DNA of 64,000 nt from Rhodopseudomonas sp. BR0M22. Its GTDB lineage: Bacteria > Pseudomonadota > Alphaproteobacteria > Rhizobiales > Xanthobacteraceae. The stretch is from NCBI RefSeq assembly GCF_010907035.1, contig NZ_QUMK01000023.1, positions 1-64,000 on the forward strand. Reading direction: 5' to 3'. Numbering within the stretch: position 1 is the first letter of the stretch; each line of letters begins with the position of its first letter. The translations under genes and the position numbers were made by a program. Positions 47,384 to 56,217 of this stretch are shown piece after piece. Under the pieces are notes generated by a model. The model searched no databases. It was not told the DNA's origin and was given only the letters and a program-made list of their open reading frames with translations.

Positions 47384-48866
47384 TGCTGCGCCTCCGCGTG
47401 TCGTTGCCGCCAAGCGCGACAACGCGCTGGTGGTGGTCGCCTGCGATGCGCGCGCCAGCCGCGGCGGCGTGATGCCCGGAATGCCGCTCGCCACCGTGCG
47501 GGCGATGCATCCGGCGGTCGATGTCATCGACCACGACCCGCATGCCGATGCGGCGCTGCTGAATGCGATCGCCGACTGGTGCGATCGCTTCACGCCGTTG
47601 GTGGCGTTCGACGGCGCCGACGGGCTGCTGCTCGACATCACCGGCTGCGCGCATCTGTTCGGCGACGAGGCGAAGCTGCTGAACACGCTGACCGCGGCGC
47701 TGACGCGGCAGGGCTTTGCGGTCAGCGCCGCGATCGCCGGCACCGCGGTGGCGGCACGGGCGCTGACCCGCGGCGGCTCCGGCCTGATCGTCGCGCCGGG
47801 AGACGAGCTGCGCGCGGTGGCGCCGCTGCCGGTGGCGGCGCTGGGCGTCGATGACGCGATCGTCCGCGGCCTGCGCCGCGCCGGGTTCAAGACGGTCGGT
47901 GAAGTGCTGGCGCGGCAGCCGACCGAACTCGCCGCAAGGTTCGGTGAAGGCTTCGTCGCGGTGCTGCGCCAGGCGACCGGCGAAGACGACGCGCCGATCT
48001 CGCCGCGGCGGCCGGCACCGGACTACGTAGTCGACAAGAATTTTCCCGAACCGGTTGCCACCACCGAGGTCATTCTGCCGACGCTGCTGGCGCTGGCGCG
48101 GCTGCTGATCGCCGCGATGGAGCGGAGTGGCAAAGGCGCGCGGCAGCTCACCGCGAGCTTTTTTCGCAGTGACGGCGCGGTGCGCTCGATCAGCGTCGAG
48201 ACCGGACAGCCGGTGACGCGGGTCGAGGTGGTGCAGCGGCTGTTTGCCGAGAAGCTCGACGCGCTCGCCGATCCGCTCGATCCCGGTTTCGGTTTCGATC
48301 TGATCCGGCTCGCCGCCAGCGTCAGCGTGGCGGTGACCGAGGCGCAGCGCGGCTTCGACACCACCGCGCATCAGGCCGAGGATGTCGCCTTGCTGGCCGA
48401 CACGTTGGCGGCGCGGCTCGGCGCGCGGCGGGTGGTGCGCTATCTGCCGCAGGATACGCACATCCCGGAGCGCGCCGCGCTGGCCGTGCCGGTGCAGCAT
48501 TGTCCGCCGGACGCCGGCGATGCGCCGTGGCCGGGGCGCGCCGACGAGCCGCCGCTACGGCCGCTGCGGCTGTTGCAACAGCCCGAGCTGATCGAAGTCA
48601 TCGCCGGTACGCCGGACGATCCGCCGGCGCAATTCACCTGGCGCCGCGTTCACCACCGCGTCACCCGCGCCGAAGGCCCCGAACGCATCGCGATGGAATG
48701 GTGGCGCACCGCCGAGCCCGGCCTGACCCGCGATTACTTCCGCATCGAAGACGAAGCCGGCGCGCGGTTCTGGGTGTACCGCGACGGACTCTACAATGTC
48801 GAAGTGACGCCCCAGCCCGACGGCACCGGCCAGCCGCGCTGGTACATGCATGGATTGTTTGCGTGA
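47271..48866 (+). CDS. imuB: ImuB, inactive Y-family polymerase-like mutasome hub
   Basis: 531 residues from ATG 47271, inside the end of imuA; the frame is open further upstream but overlaps imuA coding sequence deeply. The Y-family palm is recognisable: ILGLWLPRLSTDRVER, VVAAKRDNALVVVACDARASRGGVMPGMPLATVRA, and FDGADGLLLDITGCAHLFGDE, where the catalytic acidic pair of DinB is not conserved, as expected for ImuB. The C-terminal half has little-finger and beta-clamp/hub regions ending in GARFWVYRDGLYNVEV. ImuB binds the sliding clamp, ImuA and DnaE2. A family C repeat separates it from dnaE2. Confidence 0.93.
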   Translation: MRAASVNRRRILGLWLPRLSTDRVERASLQASTGSPADAAPPRVVAAKRDNALVVVACDARASRGGVMPGMPLATVRAMHPAVDVIDHDPHADAALLNAIADWCDRFTPLVAFDGADGLLLDITGCAHLFGDEAKLLNTLTAALTRQGFAVSAAIAGTAVAARALTRGGSGLIVAPGDELRAVAPLPVAALGVDDAIVRGLRRAGFKTVGEVLARQPTELAARFGEGFVAVLRQATGEDDAPISPRRPAPDYVVDKNFPEPVATTEVILPTLLALARLLIAAMERSGKGARQLTASFFRSDGAVRSISVETGQPVTRVEVVQRLFAEKLDALADPLDPGFGFDLIRLAASVSVAVTEAQRGFDTTAHQAEDVALLADTLAARLGARRVVRYLPQDTHIPERAALAVPVQHCPPDAGDAPWPGRADEPPLRPLRLLQQPELIEVIAGTPDDPPAQFTWRRVHHRVTRAEGPERIAMEWWRTAEPGLTRDYFRIEDEAGARFWVYRDGLYNVEVTPQPDGTGQPRWYMHGLFA

Positions 48867-48902
48867 AGGATGTGGACGAGTGGATAGGCACAGCCTCTCC
48901 CC

Positions 48903-48983
48903 GTCATTGCGAGCGAAGCGAAGCAATCCAGAAGCTCCGTGCACTGAGCTGGATTGCTTCGTCGCTTCGCTCCTCGCAATGAC
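48903..48983. repeat. Dispersed palindromic repeat, family C, inside the imu operon
   Basis: Starts GTCATTGCGAGCGAAGCGAAGC and ends GCTCCTCGCAATGAC (long arms quoted in part: GTCATTGCGAGCGAAGC), with inner arms AATCCAGAAGCTCC and GAGCTGGATTGC. It fills the imuB-dnaE2 gap and would form a hairpin in the operon mRNA. Confidence 0.83.
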
Positions 48984-49021
48984 GAAGTCAGTTGTCAGTT
49001 CAAGAATCCAAGGCGGATCGC

Positions 49022-52000
49022 ATGACACCGCGCTACGCCGAGATCGGCCTCACCACTAATTTCTCGTTCCTCGAAGGCGGCTCGCATCCGCAGGACTATG
49101 TCCATGAAGCGAGCCGGCTCAGGCTCGACGCCATCGGGATCGCCGACCGCAACACGCTGGCCGGCGTGGTCCGTGCTTATAGCGAGCTCGACAATAAAGA
49201 CCTCGTCCATAAACCGAAGCTGCTGATCGGCGCGCGGCTGTGCTTTGTCGACGGCACGCCGGACACTCTCGCCTATCCGACCGACCGCGCCGCCTACGGC
49301 CGCCTCTGCCGCCTGCTCAGCACCGGCAAGCTGCGTGCGGAGAAAGGCGAGTGCCATCTGACGTTTGGGGATTTGGAGGAGTTCATCCACGAGCCTGCGA
49401 GGTCAACCCCTCAGCCTTCCGCCTCTATCCATCAGTTTCCAACGCCGTCATGGCCGGGCTCGTCCCGGCCATCCACGTCTTTAAGCAAGGCCGTGCTGGT
49501 GTCCGTGGATGCCCGGGTCAAGCCCGGGCATGACGGTGGGAAATGTATGGCCAGTAACTCTCAGATCTTGCTGGTGGTGATGCCATCCTATCGCTTCCAA
49601 ACCAAGACGATCGCCACCGCATTGGATCGTCTCGCCGCGCTCAACGCCGGCGCCGTCTGGCTCGGCCTGGCACCGTATTATCGCGGCGACGACAAGCGGC
49701 GGCTCGATCGGCTGCGCCGTATCGCGGCTATCGCCAAGGTGCCGTGCATCGCCACCAACGACGTGCTGTATCACCATCCGCGGCGGCGGGCGCTGCAGGA
49801 TGTGCTGACCTGCGTGCGCGAGAAGACCACGATCGATAAAGCCGGGCGCCGGCTGGAAGCCAATGCCGAGCGGCACTTGAAGCCCGCCGCCGAGATGGCG
49901 CGGCTGTTTCGCCATGATCCCGATGCCATCGCCGAGACGCTGCGCTTCGCCGAGCGGATCGATTTCTCGCTCGATCAGCTCAAATATCAATATCCAGACG
50001 AACCCGTGCCACCGGGCAAAACCGCGCAGCGTCATCTCGAGGATCTGACCTGGGCCGGTGCGCATAAAGCGTTCCCCAAGGGGATTTCGCCGCGTACCAA
50101 GAAGGTGCTGCACAAGGAGCTGCGGCTGATCCGCAAGCTGCGCTACGCGCACTACTTCCTCACCGTGCACGACATCGTGCAGTTCGCGCGCTCGCAGAAC
50201 ATCCTGTGCCAGGGCCGCGGCTCGGCGGCGAACTCGGCTGTGTGCTACGTGCTCGGCGTCACCGCGGTTAACCCGGCCGAGGTCGACCTCTTGTTCGAGC
50301 GTTTCATCTCCAAGGAGCGGCTGGAGCCGCCTGATATCGACGTCGACTTCGAGCACGTCCGGCGCGAGGAGGTGATGCAATACGTTTATCGCCGCTACGG
50401 CCGCCACCGCGCCGCGATCGTCGCCACCGTCATTCACTATCGGCCGCGCTCGGCGATCCGCGACGTCGGCAAGGCGCTGGGGCTGACCGAGGACGTCACC
50501 GCGGCGCTGGCCGATACGGTGTGGGGCAGCTGGGGCAAGGGCCTCAACGACATGCAGGTCAAGCAGGCCGGGCTCGATCCGGCCAATCCGATGATCGCGC
50601 TCGCGGTGGAACTCGCCACCGAGCTGATCGAATTTCCGCGGCATCTGTCGCAGCACGTCGGCGGTTACGTGCTGACCCAGGATCGGCTCGATAGTTACGT
50701 GCCGGTCGGCAACGCCGCGATGGCGGATCGCACCTTCATCGAGTGGGACAAGGACGACATCGACACCCTGAAGATGATGAAGGTCGACGTGCTGGCGCTC
50801 GGCATGCTGACCTGCATCCGCAAATGCTTCGACCTGATTGACGCACACAAGCGCGAACGCTGGACGCTCGCCAGCCTGCCGCGCGGGGTGCCGGCAGTTT
50901 ACGACATGCTGTGCCGCGGCGAGTCGCTCGGCGTGTTCCAGGTCGAGAGCCGGGCGCAGATGAACATGCTGCCGCGGCTGAAGCCGCGCATATTCTACGA
51001 TCTCGTCATCGAAGTCGCGATCGTGCGGCCCGGCCCGATCCAGGGCGACATGGTGCACCCTTATCTGCGCCGGCGTAACAAGCAGGAAGACGTCTCTTAT
51101 CCGTCGCCATCGCCGCAGCACGGCGACAAGGACGAACTCCGCAAGGTGCTGCACAAGACGCTCGGCGTCCCGCTGTTTCAGGAACAGGCGATGCGCATCG
51201 CCATCGAGGCGGCCAAGTTCACGCCCGAACAGGCCAACGGCCTGCGCCGCGCGATGGCAACGTTTCGCAATGTCGGCACCATCGGCAAGTTCGAGTCGAT
51301 GATGGTCGAGAACATGGTGGCGCGCGGCTACGAGCGTGCGTTTGCGCAAAACTGTTTCGAGCAGATCAAGGGCTTCGGCTCTTATGGCTTTCCTGAGAGC
51401 CACGCCGCCAGTTTCGCTCAATTGGTCTATGCGTCGTCATGGCTCAAGCACGTGCATCCCGACGCGTTCTGCTGCGCATTGCTTAACTCGCAGCCGATGG
51501 GGTTCTACGCGCCGGCGCAGATCGTCGGTGATGCGCGCGCCAACAAGGTCGAGGTGCGGCCGGTCGATGTCTCGTTCAGCGAAGGCCAATGCACGCTCGA
51601 AGAACCAGCCGGCAAGTATCACGCGGTGCGGCTCGGCTTCCGGATGATCGACGGCTTCCGCTGGGCCGATCCGGACGAGGAGCGGGTGCGCCTGGAAGCT
51701 GGTGAAGCGCCGAGCGACGACTGGGCGGCACGCATCGTCGCGGCGCGGGCGAGAGGGGCGTTCACCTCGCTCGAACAGTTCGCCCGCATCACCGCGCTGC
51801 CGAAGCGCGCGCTGATCCTGCTCGCCGACTCCGACGCGTTCCGCTCGCTCGGGCTCGATCGCCGTGCCGCGCTGTGGGCGGTGCGGCGGCTGCCCGACGA
51901 TGTGCCGCTGCCATTGTTCGAAGCCGCGCACGCCCGCGAGCAGGACGACGAGCGCGCCGCGCCGCTGCCTTTGATGCCGATGGCCGAGCACGTCGTCGCC

Positions 52001-52564
52001 GATTATCAGACGGTGCGGCTGTCCCTGAAGGGCCACCCGATGGAATTTCTGCGCGCGCTGTTCGCCGCCGAGCGGGTCGTGACATGCCGAGAGGTGTCGC
52101 AGTCCAAGCAGCGCGCGAGCGGCCGCTGGCTGCGCTGCGCCGGCGTCGTGCTGGTGCGGCAGCGGCCGGGCAGTGCCAATGGGGTGATCTTCATGACCAT
52201 CGAGGACGAGACCGGCATCGCCAACATCGTGGTGTGGCCGGCCATCATGGAGAAATTTCGCAAAGAGGTGATGGGCGCCCGGCTGGTGCTGGTCGAGGGC
52301 AGGGTGCAGGCGAGCCCTGAAGGCGTGGTGCATCTCGTCGCCGAACGCCTGATCGATCGCAGCCATGAGATGGGCCGGCTCGCCGAAGGTCTGGTTCGCC
52401 CGGCGCTGCCGGACGGCGCCGACTTCTACGAGCAACTGACCTCTGAGAAGCGCGGCTACGAAGCCCTCAACGGCGACCGCCGCGACACGCCCGACGCCCC
52501 CGCCCAACGCCATCGCCACCCCCGCGACGTCCGCATCCTGCCGCCGTCACGGGATTTTCACTAA
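49022..52564 (+). CDS. dnaE2: DnaE2 (ImuC) error-prone DNA polymerase with in-frame repeat insertion
   Basis: 1180 residues from ATG 49022, longer than the ~1080-1160 usual for the family. The N-terminal PHP domain starts YAEIGLTTNFSFLEGGSHPQ. The polymerase active site is PPDIDVDFEHVRREEV with Asp440 and Asp442, and QGRGSAANSAVCYVLGVT and FGSYGFPESHAASFAQLVYASSW follow. A C-terminal OB domain (GVIFMTIEDETGIANIVVWP) closes it. Residues ~141-174 (TPSWPGSSRPSTSLSKAVLV to VKPGHDGGK) are encoded by an 88-bp family B palindromic repeat (49447-49534). The insert keeps the frame and sits in the PHP domain, so the polymerase may still work. It is the catalytic part of the SOS mutasome, third gene after imuA and imuB. 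Confidence 0.95.
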   Translation: MTPRYAEIGLTTNFSFLEGGSHPQDYVHEASRLRLDAIGIADRNTLAGVVRAYSELDNKDLVHKPKLLIGARLCFVDGTPDTLAYPTDRAAYGRLCRLLSTGKLRAEKGECHLTFGDLEEFIHEPARSTPQPSASIHQFPTPSWPGSSRPSTSLSKAVLVSVDARVKPGHDGGKCMASNSQILLVVMPSYRFQTKTIATALDRLAALNAGAVWLGLAPYYRGDDKRRLDRLRRIAAIAKVPCIATNDVLYHHPRRRALQDVLTCVREKTTIDKAGRRLEANAERHLKPAAEMARLFRHDPDAIAETLRFAERIDFSLDQLKYQYPDEPVPPGKTAQRHLEDLTWAGAHKAFPKGISPRTKKVLHKELRLIRKLRYAHYFLTVHDIVQFARSQNILCQGRGSAANSAVCYVLGVTAVNPAEVDLLFERFISKERLEPPDIDVDFEHVRREEVMQYVYRRYGRHRAAIVATVIHYRPRSAIRDVGKALGLTEDVTAALADTVWGSWGKGLNDMQVKQAGLDPANPMIALAVELATELIEFPRHLSQHVGGYVLTQDRLDSYVPVGNAAMADRTFIEWDKDDIDTLKMMKVDVLALGMLTCIRKCFDLIDAHKRERWTLASLPRGVPAVYDMLCRGESLGVFQVESRAQMNMLPRLKPRIFYDLVIEVAIVRPGPIQGDMVHPYLRRRNKQEDVSYPSPSPQHGDKDELRKVLHKTLGVPLFQEQAMRIAIEAAKFTPEQANGLRRAMATFRNVGTIGKFESMMVENMVARGYERAFAQNCFEQIKGFGSYGFPESHAASFAQLVYASSWLKHVHPDAFCCALLNSQPMGFYAPAQIVGDARANKVEVRPVDVSFSEGQCTLEEPAGKYHAVRLGFRMIDGFRWADPDEERVRLEAGEAPSDDWAARIVAARARGAFTSLEQFARITALPKRALILLADSDAFRSLGLDRRAALWAVRRLPDDVPLPLFEAAHAREQDDERAAPLPLMPMAEHVVADYQTVRLSLKGHPMEFLRALFAAERVVTCREVSQSKQRASGRWLRCAGVVLVRQRPGSANGVIFMTIEDETGIANIVVWPAIMEKFRKEVMGARLVLVEGRVQASPEGVVHLVAERLIDRSHEMGRLAEGLVRPALPDGADFYEQLTSEKRGYEALNGDRRDTPDAPAQRHRHPRDVRILPPSRDFH
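49447..49534. repeat. Family B palindromic repeat inside the dnaE2 coding sequence
   Basis: An 88-bp copy, starting GTCATGGCCGGGCTCGTCC and ending GGTCAAGCCCGGGCATGAC, equal in length to the intergenic copy at 45066-45153. It is translated in frame as part of DnaE2 with no stop codon. Confidence 0.92.
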
Positions 52565-52568
52565 GCGA

Positions 52569-53522
52569 TCACGCCGCCAGCGAAGCGGCCCGTTCGCGGA
52601 ACGACAACGCGGTCGCTGCAGCGCCGATCTCGAACGGCGTGACGTCCGACCAAAACCGGCTGGTGAATTTCCGCGCATCGACGCGGTACGGACGATCCCA
52701 CAGGAACCGCATCTCGGTCATCTCCCGCAGCATCGGCGAGACCGTTCCGACCACCGGCAGCAGCCATTGCGGCAGCGACGCGATCCGCGCGGGCGTGCCG
52801 AGCGCCCGGGCGCCGAGTTCGAGGATCTGCCGCGGGGTGCGGATCGGTGCGCTCGGCATGTGCCAGGCCTGTCCGAAGGCGTCGTCCGGGGCGTCGAGCA
52901 AAGTCGCGACCGCGCGTGCGATATCCGGTACGTAAGCGAAGTCGTGCGGCGTGTCGGGCGGTGCGATCAGCATCGCGCGCTTGCCCTTGGCGAGTGCGCC
53001 GAATGCGAGATCGCCGAGATGCGACAGCCCGACGCCCGGCCCGTAGAAGTCGGGCGCCCGCAGCGCCGCGACGCGCACCTGGCCGGCGGCGCTCGCCGCC
53101 GTCCACAGCCGCGTAATGGCGGCCCGCACCGCGGGTTTCACGCCGCTGTCGGTCAGCGGCATGTCCTCGCGCAGCGGCTCGTGCTGCGGGCCGTACATAT
53201 ACAGATTGTCGACGAACACCATTCGTGCGTTCGCCGCAGCGGCTGCCGCCAGCACGTTCTGCATCGCTGCCGGCCACGAGGCGCGCCAAACCTCCCCGAC
53301 ATACGGAAAGCCGATCGCGACGACGATCTGCCTGGCGCCCGCGACGGCACTTGCGACCGATGCGGGATCGAGTACGTCGCAAGCTTGAAACACAGCGCCG
53401 CGCGGCAGATCGGCGGGCCGGGATCGTTGTGCCACCCGCACCGCGACGTCTTTGGTGGTGAGCAATCCGCTCGTGGCGCGGCCGACCGGGCCGTAGCCGA
53501 GAACGACGATTTCTGGCGTCAT
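52569..53522 (-). CDS. NAD-dependent epimerase/dehydratase family protein, atypical
   Basis: 317 residues from ATG 53522, chosen because AAAGGA lies eight bases before it; an ATG six bases upstream is too close to that site. The Rossmann glycine motif reads IVVLGYGPVGRATSGLL instead of the usual TGATGFIG, and VFVDNLYMYGPQ replaces the common SSxxVYG. No clear YxxxK pair is visible, so catalysis as an extended SDR is doubtful; NAD(P)-binding or reductase roles such as NmrA-like sensing are possible. HDFAYVPDIARAVATLLD is a typical extended-SDR segment. It is divergent from a LysR regulator that may control it, and its stop is four bases from dnaE2. Confidence 0.8.
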   Translation of the reverse strand: MTPEIVVLGYGPVGRATSGLLTTKDVAVRVAQRSRPADLPRGAVFQACDVLDPASVASAVAGARQIVVAIGFPYVGEVWRASWPAAMQNVLAAAAAANARMVFVDNLYMYGPQHEPLREDMPLTDSGVKPAVRAAITRLWTAASAAGQVRVAALRAPDFYGPGVGLSHLGDLAFGALAKGKRAMLIAPPDTPHDFAYVPDIARAVATLLDAPDDAFGQAWHMPSAPIRTPRQILELGARALGTPARIASLPQWLLPVVGTVSPMLREMTEMRFLWDRPYRVDARKFTSRFWSDVTPFEIGAAATALSFRERAASLAA

Positions 53523-53568
53523 GGTCATGTCCTTTCAACGTCGATGCCGGGAGACTACGCGCGCGCGT

Positions 53569-53585
53569 TGCATGACAAAAATGCA
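53569..53585. promoter_or_regulatory. LysR-type T-N11-A dyad in the epimerase-LysR gap
   Basis: TGCAT-GACAAAA-ATGCA, perfect 5-bp arms with seven bases between, 18 bp before the LysR start and 47 bp before the epimerase start. This is the usual position for autoregulation and divergent control by a LysR protein. Confidence 0.5.
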
Positions 53586-53602
53586 TTGTTTATATCTTCA
53601 CC

Positions 53603-54553
53603 ATGCACGAAGTGAATTTATCCGGGCTCGACCTCAACCTGCTGCCGGCACTCGAAGCGCTGCTGCGCCGGCGCAACGTCACCCACGCGGCGCAGGAGGT
53701 CGGCCTGAGCCAGCCGGCGATGAGCCGCGCGCTGTCGCGTTTGCGCATTCTGCTCGGCGATCCGCTGCTGGTCCGCGGCCATCACGGCCTAGTGCTGACA
53801 CCGAAGGCTCAGGCCCTGGTGCCGCGCCTGAGCGTGGCCGTCGCAGATCTCAAGGAGCTGTTTCGCGAGCGCCGGTTCGACCCGGCCACCGAACAGCGCA
53901 CCATCCGCATCGCCGCGTCCGACAACCAGACCGTGCTGCTGGCGCCGCTGTTGATGGCGCGGCTGGCCCGCGAGGCACCCGGCATCGATCTGCGCTTCGA
54001 GCCCTATCGTGCGGATCTGCGTGAGCGGATGGAGAGCGGCTCGCTGGATTTCGCGTTTGCTTTGGCCACCACCGATCTGCCGCCCGGCGCTGTTAGTATG
54101 CCGATCGCCGACGACCGCCTCGCGCTGGTGATGCGGCGCGGCCATCCGAGAGCCAACCGCATTTGGCGGATCGGCGACTACGCCGACGTCGACCATGTCG
54201 GCATCGCGCTGCTCGATGACGGCCGCTCGGAGCTCGATGGAATCCTGGCAGCCGCGGGGGTGAGCCGCCGCGTCGCGCTGGTCACGCCGCATTTTATCGC
54301 GGCACTGGCGGCCGTCGCCGCGACCGATATGGTGACGACGATCTCTCTTGCGCTGGCGCGCCGCTTTGCCGGCGCGTTCGATCTGATCGTCAAGCCGCCG
54401 CCGTTCGCCAAGGTCGAGTTGCCGATGACGCTGGTGTGGTCGCATTTGCGCAATGCTGATCCGCTGCTGGTCTGGTTTCGCGGCCTCTTGCGGGAGGTTG
54501 CCGGACCGGCTTATGCGGAGCGTCGTCAACGCGCGGCGCGTCGAACGACTTGA
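53603..54553 (+). CDS. LysR-family transcriptional regulator
   Basis: 316 residues. The N-terminal helix-turn-helix region is LDLNLLPALEALLRRRNVTHAAQEVGLSQPAMSRALSRLR (parts), typical of the NodD/PecT-like branch where LNLL replaces LRYF. The effector domain shows RTIRIAASDNQTVLLAPLL and LRERMESGSLDFAFALATTDLP. A divergent epimerase-like gene lies upstream with a T-N11-A dyad between them, so it probably senses a small molecule and controls that gene. A class III CoA-transferase gene follows 48 bp downstream on the same strand. The inducer is unknown. Confidence 0.9.
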   Translation: MHEVNLSGLDLNLLPALEALLRRRNVTHAAQEVGLSQPAMSRALSRLRILLGDPLLVRGHHGLVLTPKAQALVPRLSVAVADLKELFRERRFDPATEQRTIRIAASDNQTVLLAPLLMARLAREAPGIDLRFEPYRADLRERMESGSLDFAFALATTDLPPGAVSMPIADDRLALVMRRGHPRANRIWRIGDYADVDHVGIALLDDGRSELDGILAAAGVSRRVALVTPHFIAALAAVAATDMVTTISLALARRFAGAFDLIVKPPPFAKVELPMTLVWSHLRNADPLLVWFRGLLREVAGPAYAERRQRAARRTT

Positions 54554-54601
54554 CGGCGCACCGTTACCAAGACGGCTCCGATGGGGCCGGGAGGACGGCG
54601 C

Positions 54602-55999
54602 ATGCAATCTCCCCGCGACCTGCTTGCTGATCTCTGGGCCTCCGTCGGCGCCGACCCCGCCGCGCTGGAGCGCGTGACGCTGACCGGCGACGAGCCGCAG
54701 TTGCCGTCGTCGTTTCGCGTCGACGCTGCGGCGCAGGTGGCGATTGCGGCGAGCGGGTTGGCGGCGGCCGAGATCTGGGCGATGCGGAGCGGGCAGGCGC
54801 AGGGCGTCAGCGTCGACATGCGCCACGCCGCGATCGAGTGCCGCTCCGAACGCTATTTGCGCAGGAACGACGAGCCGCCGCCGCCCGCTTGGGATCCGCT
54901 CGCCGGCGTGTATCAGGTGAAGGGCGGCCGCTATGTCCGGCTGCACACCAACTTTCCGCATCATCGTGATGCGGTCTGCAGGGTGCTGGCCTGCGAGCCG
55001 GTTCGCGACGCGGTGCAGGCCGCGCTGCTGCAGTGGGAGGGCGAAGCGTTCGAGAGCGCTGCTTATGTGCCCGGCGGCGTGGTGGCGCTGATGCGCTTGC
55101 GCGAGGAATGGCAGACGCTGCCGCAAGCCGCGGTGCTCGATGCGTTGCCGCTGGTGGAGATCAGCAAGATTGGCGATGCGGCGCCGAAGCCGTGGCCTGC
55201 GGGCAATCGACCGCTCGCAGGCTTACGCGTGCTCGATCTGTCGCGTGTGATCGCCGGGCCCGTGGCCGGTCGCACGCTGGCGGCGCATGGTGCCGACGTG
55301 ATGCTGGTATCAAGTCCGAAGCTGCCGTCGATCCCGTGGCTGGTCATCGACACCGGCCGCGGCAAGCTGTCGAGCTTTGCCGATCTCACCACGCCAGAGG
55401 GCCACGCCGCCTTGCGTGAATTGCTGAGCGAGGCCGACATCGTCAGCCAGGGCTATCGTCCGCACGCGCTCGCGGCGCTCGGTTTCTCTCCGGAGGAAGC
55501 CGCCGCGCTCAATCCCGGCATCGTCTACGTGTCGCTGTCCGCCTACGGACGCTCCGGGCCGTGGGCGGAGCGGCGCGGTTTCGACTCCTTGGTGCAATGC
55601 GCCACCGGCTTCAACCATGCCGAAGGGCAGGCGGCAGGCGTCAGCGGGCCGAAGGAATTGCCGATGCAGATCCTCGACCACGCCACCGGCTATCTGATGG
55701 CGTTCGGCGCGATGGTCGCCAAGGCTCGCCAGGCCCGCGAGGGCGGCAGCTGGCATGTCGAGGTGTCGCTGGCCCGTACCGGGAACTGGCTGTGGGAGAT
55801 GGGGCGGCTACCGCACGGTCTGGGTACACCCGAGATCAGCTCAGCGACGGCGGTACCGTATTTCGACGTGGTCGATTCCGGCTTCGGCACGCTGCGGTCG
55901 GTCCGCCATTCTGCGGTTCTCAGCGCCACGCCGGCCGTCTGGGCCCGCCCAGCAGTGCCGCTGGGGACCGATCCGGCGGTCTGGCCACCCCGTGGTTAA
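54602..55999 (+). CDS. Class III (CaiB/BaiF) CoA-transferase
   Basis: 465 residues from ATG 54602 (GGGAGGA at good distance). It has two CoA-transferase III segments: an N-terminal part (RVDAAAQVAIAASGLAAAEIWAMRSGQAQGVSVDMRHAA) and a second, better conserved part from ~205 (RPLAGLRVLDLSRVIAGPVAGRTLAAHGADVMLVSSP). The latter continues with YVSLSAYGRSGPWAERRGFDSLVQCATGF, whose Asp is the usual covalent acyl carrier (parts quoted). Such enzymes move CoA between carboxylic acids in the cytoplasm. The two-part layout resembles longer family members. It follows the LysR gene, but no pathway genes are adjacent, so the acyl donor and acceptor are unknown. Confidence 0.88.
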   Translation: MQSPRDLLADLWASVGADPAALERVTLTGDEPQLPSSFRVDAAAQVAIAASGLAAAEIWAMRSGQAQGVSVDMRHAAIECRSERYLRRNDEPPPPAWDPLAGVYQVKGGRYVRLHTNFPHHRDAVCRVLACEPVRDAVQAALLQWEGEAFESAAYVPGGVVALMRLREEWQTLPQAAVLDALPLVEISKIGDAAPKPWPAGNRPLAGLRVLDLSRVIAGPVAGRTLAAHGADVMLVSSPKLPSIPWLVIDTGRGKLSSFADLTTPEGHAALRELLSEADIVSQGYRPHALAALGFSPEEAAALNPGIVYVSLSAYGRSGPWAERRGFDSLVQCATGFNHAEGQAAGVSGPKELPMQILDHATGYLMAFGAMVAKARQAREGGSWHVEVSLARTGNWLWEMGRLPHGLGTPEISSATAVPYFDVVDSGFGTLRSVRHSAVLSATPAVWARPAVPLGTDPAVWPPRG

Positions 56000-56217
56000 G
56001 GCCTCCGGCTGCCTGTTCCACCGGTTAATGTGCCGTTCAGGATGGAATTCGTAAGGCTGCCGACCGAGACGCGCGTCTCGGTCGGCGGCTGACGCGCTGG
56101 TGTCATCATTCGCTGCTAAGCGCATTTTTGCCGTTTTCACTTTGCGCTGGCCACGATTCGGGCATTATCAGCCGTCAGGGAGGCAACGCGGCGATCAAGC
56201 CGGAGCTCAGGCAGGGC

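Noticed and set aside
49481-51421. A 646-codon minus-strand frame under dnaE2
   Set aside because: Antisense to conserved polymerase motifs, with His/Arg/Gln-rich composition and no recognisable domain.
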